In this document: piece by piece, positions 22,701 through 33,035 of the stretch
How the letters are laid out: each line of letters begins with the position of its first letter
Numbering within the stretch: the stretch's first letter is position 1
Assembly (NCBI GenBank): GCA_035079385.1
Contig: JAVHKY010000015.1
Location: forward strand, 3,782,001 to 3,846,000
From: Aspidiotus rigidus
Taxonomy: Eukaryota > Arthropoda > Insecta > Hemiptera > Diaspididae
Length of the DNA: 64,000 nucleotides
Reading direction: 5' to 3'
The notes under the pieces: model-generated
Databases searched by the model: none
Seen by the model: only the letters and a program-made list of their open reading frames with translations
Told to the model about the DNA's origin: nothing
Program-made: the position numbers and the translations under genes

Positions 22701-25132
22701 GAAAAGTATAGGTGTTACAGGTTTTGTTCAGTTTGTCAAATGAGGAGGAAAATTTCGGAGTCAGTTAATCGATCATTGTATTTTCTCAGTTTCTGTTTTA
22801 TTATCTTCAATTCTTCAAGGTTTAGCTCCATTCTCTCTTTCTCAGTTATTGTATTTTTTTTTCTTTCTTCTCTTCTCTTTATTAAATCTGTTATTTTTTT
22901 TTGAAAAGTCTTCTTTCTCTTCATTATTACTAGTATCTCATTTCCTTCATTGCATTTTCTAAATCTTTTTTCATATATTTATATATTGTTGTATTCATAT
23001 TTTCTTTTGATCGATCAGTTTCTGATTCCTTTTCCAACTCCTCTCTCAACTTTATGCATAGTTGCTCATCCTTTTTTTCTAATCTTTGTAATTTCTTGTT
23101 GTTTGAATTTCATATCGCCATCTACAGAAAGTTATTTTATCTCTTTTATCATTCTGTGATCGGATTGATATTTAATTCCATCGACAACATCAAACTCATC
23201 TATTACATTTGTTGATCAATTTGGCAAGATAACCAAAAAAAGGAATTGAAAAATCCCCCACTTTCAAGCTTTGTAGTGTTCTGTAGGTACCTATTTTTTT
23301 TTTGGAATCAGCGTGAAATTTCATTTTTAAATCAGATAAAATATGAAAAGTTGAACAATATTTAATTTTTGAGAATTTTGGCGAATTGATTAATTTTTGG
23401 CACATTTTGGTCCATAACTCGACTCAGGAAAGTTGTATAGAGGCGCAAATTGAAGATAATTTCATTGATTTAAAAAGTACCTACATCTAACGTTTCGCGT
23501 TTTTGAGCTAGTGTGAATTTATTGAAACTCCCATTTAACTGGTAACATTATTTTGCCCCACCCGAGCTCGAGAGCGGGCTCCTATTGTACATAGCTCGGA
23601 AGACTAAATTTTTCCGAGTCCCTCTCTTATTGTATATAACTTGAGAGTCGAAATTTTTGTAATTTTTTCACCGGACGGCGCACGCAGAATTTCTCAAAAA
23701 AAAACATACCACAGGTTCCCGATTAAAAATCCATGGATCGTTCCCGCAGAATGGTCAACCGAATTTTGCTACAGTAGGTATAGTATTCAATCTTCACGAT
23801 AGGTGATTGTGTTCAACGCTTAATATTATGCTAAATGTATTGAGATCTGAAGTTGTATTGAATATACACTAGCTGAAAAACACAAAATTGTGCCTTCGAA
23901 TACTCACTGAGGGAGAGGAGAGGGCTTAATCACGTATTGGTTCATTCATAGAGGTCTCAAGTTACCATATCAGCAGTTCTTTACTCTTCAAAATTCCTCT
24001 CTTTCCATACAGAGATCAATTAATTATTCAAGAAACGGGCAAAAAAACATGAAAAGTCCTAAAAATTGGACACTCTCCGGCCTCTCCTAGTCCCTACCAT
24101 GGGCACTTATGAAGCTAAAATCTTTACTACTCGAATATCAGATTGAAAATTTAATTATGAACCATACATTCGGTCTAAAGATGAAGAACCGTATTTTTTT
24201 ACATAGGCCTATGTTTTGTATTTCTGGTGCAGTCGAAAAAAATGATTCTATGGTTGTATAACTTTGAAGAGTCAAGCGTAATGCAATGACAGTTATTTTT
24301 CGCTGAAGATTTTTGCCACCAACACCTGTTGTATACCAGACAGAAAATTTGTTCACAATAGACTTTACGTTCTTTATTCGAACAAAGTACAGGAAATCCC
24401 TGAAAACAAAAAGTAATGTTCCTAAGAACGGCTTGGCAAAAAAAAAAAAAAAACAAAAAAGAGAAGAGAGAAGAGAGGATAGTCGGTGAATTTCCAAAAT
24501 ATTTTCATGGTTTCAACTGCATTATTTTGAATACAATATAGGTATTCGATTAAAAATCGAACACTCATCTTTAATTCCGGAAGATTCTTCATTCTTTAAT
24601 CTTTATTCGTTTTTACGAGCTTTAAAATTACTAGGTCATTAGCTCGGCGGTACAGTAAGTGTTAATGAAATCGTGTTGACAAGAATAAAATCATTATTTT
24701 TTTATGCCTCAATCTAATATTCTATCTGGTTTGAAATTTGAAACACGCCATCACGCAAAGGTAAAAAGTATTAATATGAACAGCGTGCAAAACTGGAGAA
24801 TTTCTCACGATACGGTCGCTCCCACGTAATGTATGCGAAACAGAAAGTTTGCATGATACTTACTCAAATATTTACTCCAAAAAATAATGATGAATTATGA
24901 ATAGAAAATAAAAACGTCTGTTTAGCTAATAATTTGTAACTACTAGCGTGTCAGCAATGGAGAAATGGAATTACTGCCATCGTACGAACCCAATTATGTA
25001 ACCGTACTACGACAACACTGATCTCCAACGACCTCATTGGTCGTTTTCGTTCGATTTCGCCTTTAATTACCGCGAACTCAAGCCATAAAGCCGATAGTGC
25101 TGTTATCTACATTTGTAAAATCATTTTGGTGG

Positions 25133-25164
<32 letters not shown>

Positions 25165-25390
25165 AAAAAGAAAAAAGAAAATGACGAATGACGAGAAGTT
25201 CTGAATTGCAGCTTTAAACCACTTTGCAGTTTGCTCAGTATTTTAAATTTGAACTGTTTGTTAAATATTTTGATCGCGAGAAGTCACCTAAAAACGCGGA
25301 ATCGTTCGTTGACTGTTCATGTTCCGTATTTTTCGTTTCTAGTTATTATCAGCGCATAAAAGCAGCGCGCGGATATGTTTAACAATTTAG
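19770..25390. other. No recognised gene; scattered low-complexity tracts and small repeats
   Basis: About 5.6 kb upstream of the SUMO-protease gene. It contains poly(T) tracts (20516-20529, about 22450-22476), a 136 bp hairpin (22068-22203), a dispersed-repeat fragment (23560-23725, with 'cggacggcgcacgc' and 'cacaggttccc'), TGACGTCA at 19940-19947, and a long poly(A) tract (about 25134-25161). Short open frames here lack recognisable domains. Confidence 0.4.
22068..22203. repeat. 136 bp near-perfect hairpin, MITE-like
   Basis: The left arm TATACTTTGTTCACG...GGATAGAAGTTCATACC...GAATGGAACG (22068-22121) pairs with CGTTCCATTC...GGTATGAACTTCTATCC...CGTGAACAAACTATA (22143-22203) across a 21 nt loop. 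Differences are two or three substitutions and one insertion of about 7 nt in the right arm. A TA-type target duplication (Tc1/mariner-like) is possible but cannot be proved from one copy. Confidence 0.75.
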
Positions 25391-25421
25391 TTCAGTGATC
25401 AAGGAATTTCTGCTCCATACA
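25350..25421 (+). promoter_or_regulatory. Possible core promoter of the SENP6/7-like gene
   Basis: A TATA-like CATAAAAG lies at 25355-25362 and an arthropod-type initiator TTCAGT at 25391-25396, followed 25 bp later by the start ATG at 25422. The TATA-to-initiator spacing is a few bases longer than ideal, so this is only a suggestion. Confidence 0.3.
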
Positions 25422-28400
25422 ATGAGTAGTAAAGGTGATAACGAGCAGCAGATTACCATCGAGAAAGTGCGTAGCTCTTATCCCGGGCTTACGGTAGAAG
25501 ATCGTTCTACAGGTTTGAAATCGAATACTGTATCGTCGACTACCACGACCACTACTGCTCCATCGATATCGACCAGGACACCCAATCAATCCAGCTCCGT
25601 TTCTTCTACAGATGATAGGAGTCCTGAGACGACCCATGTTCAGGGGAAATCAGCACCCGAGAAGAGGAAGTACGCATCGAATTTAAAGTGTTAGATATTC
25701 TATCGAATTCGTAATTTTCAATTTACGATTTCGTTTCAGCATTCCTCCCTATATAAATTTCCCAATGTCGAAAGCAAGTAAACCAAATACCAAAAATCCC
25801 GTCGTAGAAAAATCGGCTAATACACCTCGGAAGAACCCGGAGGTATTCACTCCTGAATCCAGTGTTCAGTCTACCAGTAAGAAACCCGTAGGCAAACCAA
25901 GCATTACTCTGACTCAAATATCAAGCAGTTCAAGTAAGTAATTTTCTTTTGATCTCCAAAACTATTCTAATTTTCTACGAGTTCCTCATATGTATCGTTT
26001 TCGTAGGTGATAAAACGATGAGCAGTTATTTGGCTTGTGGTGATAGCTCTAATCCGGATTCACCGGTTCGTAGAATAAACCGTTACCTAACGTATTTCTC
26101 GCCACTTCTATCTCGAGCAGAATTATAATAATTATCTGACTGTTTTCAGGATATTCAAGATCAGTTCAAACAATTTTCTCACAACGATGCCCTTGAAAAA
26201 AGTAGGCAGTTGAAAGCAATAACGCTGACTGTTACAAAAAAAGACCCGTCGTCTACTCAGCGAATGTCGAACAGTCCTAAGGGGCCGTCTCTTTTGCCGA
26301 AACCAGCGGAGACCAAAAAAGTCCTACCGAACTCAGAACTTTTTAAGCCTATTCCACCGAAGTCAGTGAACGTACCTCAAATTTCCAAATCAGTTGATCG
26401 GAATTCTTTATCCAAACCATCATGCATTGGCAGAATTCAAGGTGTTCCGAAACCTTCTTCAACTTCAATAAATTCGTCCGAATTATCGAAAGCTGTATTA
26501 TGTAAAACGTCGCCAACTGCTGATTCTTCGGTGATTGTAACCTCGAAACAGCATTTACCGACGGGAAACGCGAAGGGTCCTACGGAAACCAATGTCACTA
26601 ACCTACCAAAACAAACTATACTGCAAACGTCATCTTCTCGCTTAATAAAACCTGCAACTGCAATCAGGTAATAATGTTCACCTGCTTTTGAAATAAATTG
26701 AGAAACTAAATTTACTTCATGAATTGATTTACTTCTTCTATTTTGTAGTGTTGCGAATATTTCAAGTGCGGCTTTGGCTTCGCAAGAAATGATACCCGCG
26801 ATCATTAAAAACACTCCGAATACAAATATTACCTTCCTTCTATCCAGTTTGAGTGAATCAGGTGATTCGAAGGAATTGCTTGAGGTTATTAACTCCGGAA
26901 CTAATGTCAACGTCACGCAAAGTGTGACAATATCTAAACCAGGCGGTGTATCTACTCTCGTCGTACCAGTTGTTGCTCCGCAATCTTTGTAAGTAGATTA
27001 GGTGAAGCGATAACAAGTAGTTTTGATAAAACTGTTTATATCTGGAGAATTTCATTAATATCAGTTATTGAGATGACTTAAAGTGAAGCAGACATGATGC
27101 GTGTAAGAGTAGCGTCATTTCTGCCGTAAAAAATAGAATTGACGTATCTACAAAAGCAAGAATCCCGAAAAGTACGTTACAAACTCAGTTCTTTGAAATA
27201 TCCTTTAATATGATACAACGAAATAGACGCAAGTTTTAAGATGTATTTTCATCGAACAATTCGATATCGAAGTTGGTTTCGGAATGATAACGCCCGTTTT
27301 TTTGGAAAACTTGGTGAATGCAATTATGTCCGTCCAACCCGCATACATTAACCTGTTGGTCGGACCGAAGATCTCATTCTCCAGATTGTTGATATGCAGA
27401 TACGTCAATTTTATTTTGTACGACAGATGTAGTCAAGGAAATCCTAAAAAATTGATACAGCTCTGAAAGTCCGATTGTGTCTTTTTTTTTTGGCGTATGT
27501 GGTTTCTGTAAAACGAAAAAGGGGAAGAATTTAACCGTTCGAACCAAATTAGCGGGCGAAATTTCGAACACTTATGTTTCTGTCGCATGACAAACTTCTC
27601 AAAAACCTTTTAAATCTACCTTTGGCTCTCATCTCAGAGTTCGTGAGTCCGGAATCCATTTATGCGATTTCTGTTTCTAAAAGATTGAAATTCTACTCAG
27701 AGTAGCTTGCAGGAGGTATTCAAATTGTATGTTTGATTTTTGTTCAACGTTTCTCGAATAAAACTTATCGATACGATGAAAAACTCTGGTTGTAGTGTGA
27801 GATCAAATATCATACTGAACTTGTCGTTTGACGATAAGTTGTACGCAGTGAAGGACTCTTGTCTCTTGAAGATTTCAAATAATTGTATTATTTTTGATAG
27901 GTCAAATCAGAAAAGCAAAGTTGGATCATCGACTGAAATTACGCAAAAAGTAAGTTATCCATCAACCAATTCAAGTTCTCTGGGTTTATTATCTTGAAAT
28001 TGGATATCAATCTCTCGTTTCAGGTAAACGTCAGTAATTCCACTCCGATTTCCAAAAATTTTCGTAAAAACGGCAACGTTACCAGTGATGTATCGGAAGA
28101 AGCAATGTAATAGTATTAAACTATTTCTCCTTCTTTTTAGTATTTCGTGACTATAATTATATCTTCGTATTTCTTGTTTTTAGTTTGTCCAATTCATCGT
28201 CCGATGTTGGAATTGGAAAAGTACGTATAAAGTTTTTGAATGTTTTTCTCCGGTACGTAGGGCCTAAGAGTGTTGACTATTTTGTTTTTTTGTTTTTTTT
28301 TTTCAGTACGATTCTTCATCTTACTTGATTAGCTCGGATGAAACGGAAAATGCCGAAGAGACGAATTCGCCGAAACAGAATCAACCAGAAGAACCAGGTA

Positions 28401-31400
28401 TAGATCCTTTAGTATTGAGACTCGAAAGCAAAACTGGTGTCCAATCATTTCTAATGAAGTTGTCCTGTTTCTTTTCATTTGACATATTTCTATTCTAAAA
28501 TGATGATTATTCACGACTTTGACCACCTTCTCAATGTCTAGCGGCAAGGGGGTGGTCACCGCTGTTTCGAGTCCCAACCCACTCTGTTTAATTGCTCAGA
28601 TGAGTTTTATAAATTCCTGTTGTTTGACTCCGTAGAATGCTTGACAATTTCATCGGATGATGAAGCCGAAGAAACACTGTCAGAAAAAAATGGAATTCCA
28701 TTTTCCTTCCTTACTAAAGAGCCATCGGCGGCTAAAAGGAATGAGAAGTTGTCTATCAAAATCGGTTAGTACGATGCTGAATACGATTTATTGATGTTGT
28801 ACGTTTAAATCATTCTTGTAAGTTACCTCATCGTATTTGTTTCCAACTTGCAGACGATAGTTTGAGTGTGAATACTGAAAGCTCTCTGGACGTGATTAAT
28901 GGTGAAGGTTACGTTGTTTTAACTTGCCGGACAATTCGCATAGGTTCGTTCAAGTCGGTGCCACGCTCCCCAGTCATACTGTCGAAGCATGGGTTGCGTA
29001 TTGTGATACCTGGTAATAATTTTAGTTGGAGTTGAATTTTAAAGAGATACGATAATTGTTTAGTAAACTGATGGCAATGGTGTTTAGGTCCCGAAAATAT
29101 CGTATTGAAAATACCGTTTCGAGAAATTTACAAAGTATTAATTCACTTCGGAAGAGGCTCTAAATCGGTACCGGCGATTTACTTTTACGTTAAATCCGAA
29201 ACTGGCAAAAAAGTGGGAAGTATTTTAAAATCTCATTATCCAGAAGAACATTTCGATACGTCTAACGATGGTAAATTTTGAATCTGAAAATGTCTAATGC
29301 GTTGGATTCGAATGTTATTCTATTCGTGTCTCGACTTTGTTTAGCCGCAAGTCAACGTCAAATTACGCTTTTACCAGAAAATATTTCGGATGCGAACAGG
29401 GATAGTATATGCGAAATATTCGAAGGTACGGGTATTATGAGGGAATTGAGTCACGAAGAGTCGAATGAAATACTGCTCCAATTAGCGCCCAAAGAAGTAA
29501 GTTCGTCGTTCATTAACCGCTCATGTTTTCGTACGATTATCTTTCATTCCGTTTGATTCTTATATTTTAGATACAGAGAGTGATGAAACACCCAGTTCAA
29601 GTTCCTGATCCAGTACAAACGTACGTAAGGTTGTTATTCCATACGCGATGTTTTATGCGGATTATTTATTTGAAAGATTTTCTGTTTCTAGAATCATGGT
29701 GTTCCCACCTCCTCCTCAAAAAGGTGGAATCAGTATCAATACTGAAGATTATGCATGCTTGGCTCCTGATGTATTCCTCAATGACGTCATTATAGATTTC
29801 TATCTCAAGTAAGAAGGCGATATTTTTCTCTTTTCGAAGAAATTACGAAGTATATTTATATTGATTTACAATTTACAGATACCTTTATCTTCACCATTTG
29901 GTGGCAGAAGACCGCGAAAAAACGCATATTTTTAGTTCATTTTTCTATAAAAGACTAACAGATAAAGCTACGCCAATGCCGCGTCATTTGAAATCCGCTG
30001 GCAGTACTACTCCGCACGCAGAAATACGCCATAGTCGAGTCAAGAATTGGACGAAGAATATCGATATTTTCTCGAAAGATTACATCGTCATTCCGTTAAA
30101 CGAAAAGTAGGTTATATTAGTGTATACGGTGAATCGGGAATTCTAGATGATGGGAGACTAATCGTACTTCAAAATTTTTGTTTTGTAGTCAACATTGGTT
30201 CCTCGCTATTATATGTTTTCCTGGCCTCAAAGGTCCTGTGAGATATGCCGACAATACGCCTATCGAAGTCTCGTCGAAAGAGAAAGAAGGTAGTTACTTT
30301 ACATTGTTTTCCCAATATCCGCCGCACAAAGTAGAATTGACGTATCTACGTATCAAAGATCAGGAAAATGAGATCTTGGGCCTGATTGTATTCTTGAAGG
30401 TTTTCAAAAAACGAACACTGTCACTCCCCAATACTAATTAATAGTCTTCAAAACTTGTATCTGATTCCTATTTGAATGAGATTGTAACATACTCTTCTTA
30501 CTATAGTAACCAGTACCACAGAAGCCAGTTTGGCCGCTGCCGAGCAAAGTGGCAATTTCGCTTCAGTAACAATTACACCGATAAAACTGGAAACGAGAGA
30601 GAGAACGCGGATCTGTTTTGACGACGATAATGATCTCGAAGATCGTGACGAAGCTGAAGCTACTGACGAAGACGTGCCCAGCGAAGAGGTTTGTAGTGTG
30701 TATATATACGACTGTTTCGAAAATTTCCGAGTGTATGCTTCTATTGCATTGTCTACAGGATACCGATGAGGATTATTTACCCACAGAGACTGAAGAAAAG
30801 CCCAAACCACGAGGCAAGACGGAACGGGAACCAATTAAACAGTAAGCCTACTCTGAGCGATAAAGGTGAACGCTACGAATTTTTCAATCATTCTGTTCGG
30901 TTTTCGTATTACAGACCGTGTATTTTGATCTTCGATTCGCTGCGCGGAGCTCCTAGAAATCGTATAATCGCTACGTTGCGAGATTATTTGCGAGTAGAAT
31001 ACAAAGTTAAACACGGCGAAGATCGCGATTTCTCGAAAAAAGTTGTAAAGGGTGCCATACCCCACGTTCCGCAACAGGACAATTTCACGGATTGTGGATT
31101 GTTCGTTCTACAATACGTTGAAGCCTTTTTCGATGTAAATTTATCGCAGATTTCGAATTATCATCGATTCGTACGAGTTGTTTTTGATTTTCTTCTTGTA
31201 TATTTTCAGAAAAAAATTACGGATTATCATTTACCCATCAATACCTTGAAAAACTGGTTTCCGTCCGAAGAGGTGGGTGGGAAGCGGTACGCTATTCAGA
31301 AGCTGTTGCTTGAACTGATGACAGCGCAAGAAATCGATATAGAAAGCTTGAATTTGCCTCGTTTGAATATGATTTCATCGGACGAAGACGAAGACGACGA

Positions 31401-32007
31401 GGATGAGGAAGATTTTTACCCTTCGGATGACGAGGAGTGTGATCAATACCTTGTCGGACTTCAGGGCTTCTCGAGATATAGCGAGGAATTCTGTGGTGAA
31501 GAAGAAGATGAGGATGAAGATCCGTCGATGATGGGCGAAAGTCGTTTCGCTGCATATGACTCCGAGGATGAACTGGTCTCAGATGAAGAAATTAGTAGTG
31601 ATGACGATGGAAGACTGTATAAAGGGCTGGACGAAGTGGACGTGGAAACGATGAGAACGTACCATCGTAATCTACATCGTGGTGGCAATTGTATTGAAGA
31701 AGTTGAAGAAGACGATGAAATGAATATAGAAGAAGAGGAAGAAGAAGTAGCTAATGAGGAAGACGAAGAAGAGCACGAACTGTCTAGCGATATCCAAGAA
31801 GAATTAAATAGAAGTAATATAAATCAGAAGTCAGTTAGTATAACGGTCACTAATAGAACAGTTTCACCAGCTGGTAGTGGTACTACAGGACCTTTCCACA
31901 AGCTAGAAGCCGATATAGCTAAAATAAAAGCAGCTAGATCATGGGCCGCAACGAGGGACCAATCTAATGAAGATTGTTCTATTCCTAAAAAATTTAAACA
32001 CAATTAA
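25422..32007 (+). CDS. SENP7: SENP6/SENP7-like (Ulp2/verloren-type) SUMO protease, 21 exons, 1306 aa
   Basis: A cysteine protease (peptidase C48) expected to trim poly-SUMO chains in the nucleus. Exons: 25422-25669, 25740-25933, 26007-26065, 26150-26667, 26749-26988, 27901-27949, 28024-28106, 28184-28220, 28307-28397, 28636-28764, 28854-29012, 29088-29270, 29345-29496, 29571-29620, 29692-29808, 29879-30106, 30189-30289, 30507-30688, 30759-30841, 30915-31134, 31210-32007; all phases agree. Residues 1-470 are Ser/Thr/Pro/Lys-rich and disordered-looking. SIM-like motifs are YLISSDE (482-488) and LTISSDDE (509-516). A conserved SENP6/7-type segment (about 540-690) precedes the catalytic domain: PPPPQKGGI (736-) and [14 protein letters not shown], catalytic His848 ([11 protein letters not shown]), an acidic insert about 880-967 as in SENP6/7, Asp975 ([10 protein letters not shown]), Gln1022 and Cys1028 (QDNFTDCG), NWFP. 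A very acidic tail follows, ending in a basic PKKFKHN. Donors of exons 3 (GTTCGT) and 18 (GTTTGT) are weak. Start: first ATG after in-frame stops. Confidence 0.92.
27120..27440 (-). repeat. Short interspersed element in SENP6/7 intron 5
   Basis: In complement, 27430-27270 reads AAATTGACGTATCTGCATATC...GAGAATGAGATCTTCGG...TTTTCCAAAAAAACG, which matches the + strand of intron 17 at about 30330-30425 (GAATTGACGTATCTACGTATC...GAAAATGAGATCTTGGG...TTTTCAAAAAACG). GAATTGACGTATCTAC also occurs in the opposite orientation at about 27134, so the intron 5 copy is bounded by inverted 15 bp motifs. Long open frames across both copies are shared, but no domain is recognised. Confidence 0.5.
30320..30430 (+). 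repeat. Second copy of the intron 5 interspersed element, in SENP6/7 intron 17
   Basis: Homologous to the complement of 27270-27430 but with an internal deletion of about 35 bp. It lies just after exon 17 (which ends at 30289). The frame stays open from the exon into this repeat to a TAA at about 30439, so retention of intron 17 would give a truncated protease lacking Asp975 and Cys1028. Confidence 0.5.
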
Positions 32008-32605
32008 CTTGATCTATGTATTTAATACGGGAATGTTCGATTATAATTTATTTTTCCCAATTTTGTTTTTGTTTTATTTTTTTTCCTTCTGAATATTATC
32101 ATTGGTTTCTTTCGCTCGTTACTATAACGACGAAAACTGATTTTAATTATCACAATAATATTGCGTTTTCGAATTCAATTTTTTATATACGAAATCTGTA
32201 AATATTAATACGGATGTGACAATTCTTCGAACGAGAATTTCGATGCCTTTTTTTCCTCAATAATGTATGTCTTTTTTCTGTTAATGTTATCCTAAATTTT
32301 TCATCGAATTGATTGAGAAAATTATGTGTTTTTACTTGTAATTATTATTCTCTTGTAGACTCGTATATTGTACATAATATGTATTTTTGTATTTATTTAT
32401 TATTTTCCTCCTCTCTCCCAATTCTTTCGTAGTATCTACGTATTTTGGTCTACGTATTGCTGTTGTTCGAGATGCGGTACATCTTGAGAATGACTTTTCA
32501 AATATTTTTTTTTTCTATCAACCATCAATTAGAAAAAGTAAATGTGTACCCACTTTGTGCCGTGTGTATGGCCGAAGATTTTCTCTAGTAATTATTTTTA
32601 ACTTG

Positions 32606-32611
32606 AATAAA
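32606..32611 (+). terminator. Poly(A) signal AATAAA of the SENP6/7-like gene
   Basis: AATAAA in 'acttgaataaagttc', about 600 bp after the stop codon, in a T-rich 3' UTR followed by a GT-rich stretch. It is the best candidate before the convergent Spindly gene. Confidence 0.55.
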
Positions 32612-32662
32612 GTTCTATACGAGGTGCAGTCCATTTGTTTGCTAGAAAGTTGAGCAAATTTT

Positions 32663-32668
32663 TTTATT
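32663..32668 (-). terminator. Poly(A) signal AATAAA of the Spindly gene (minus strand)
   Basis: TTTATT on the plus strand, about 370 bp beyond the Spindly stop codon at 33036-33038. It lies about 50 bp from the opposing signal of the SENP6/7-like gene, so the two transcripts end tail to tail and may overlap. Confidence 0.45.
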
Positions 32669-33035
32669 TATGTATATGGAGTACTCATAAAAATCTTCAT
32701 GGAAGAGGAAAAGAACTGACAGGTTAAGTTGACTCTACTAATGTAAAACGTTGTAAAAAATTACAAAAGCTTATGCATAACTTTCAACATTGAATAACAC
32801 AATTACTTACAAAAATAATTACAATACAAACATAACAGGGAAGTGTTATCAAACTGGAAGAACGAGAATTATAAGACATTCTTGGGGTAGTCTCGGAATT
32901 TTTCATGAAGACCTTTTTACACAGCGCGAAGTACATGATCCAATCGAATCGATACGTTTATTAAAAGTAAGGATGGTACAGGAATGTATAATTTTATCAC
33001 AAATATTGCATAAAACTCGCTTCAAACGAAACACA

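Noticed and set aside
26437..26916. 159-codon minus-strand frame
   Set aside because: Antisense to SENP exons 4 and 5, whose sense splice phases are fully consistent.
31292..31688. Ser-rich and Arg/His-rich minus-strand frames opposite the SENP C-terminus
   Set aside because: Antisense shadows of the acidic (GAA/GAT-rich) tail of the protease.
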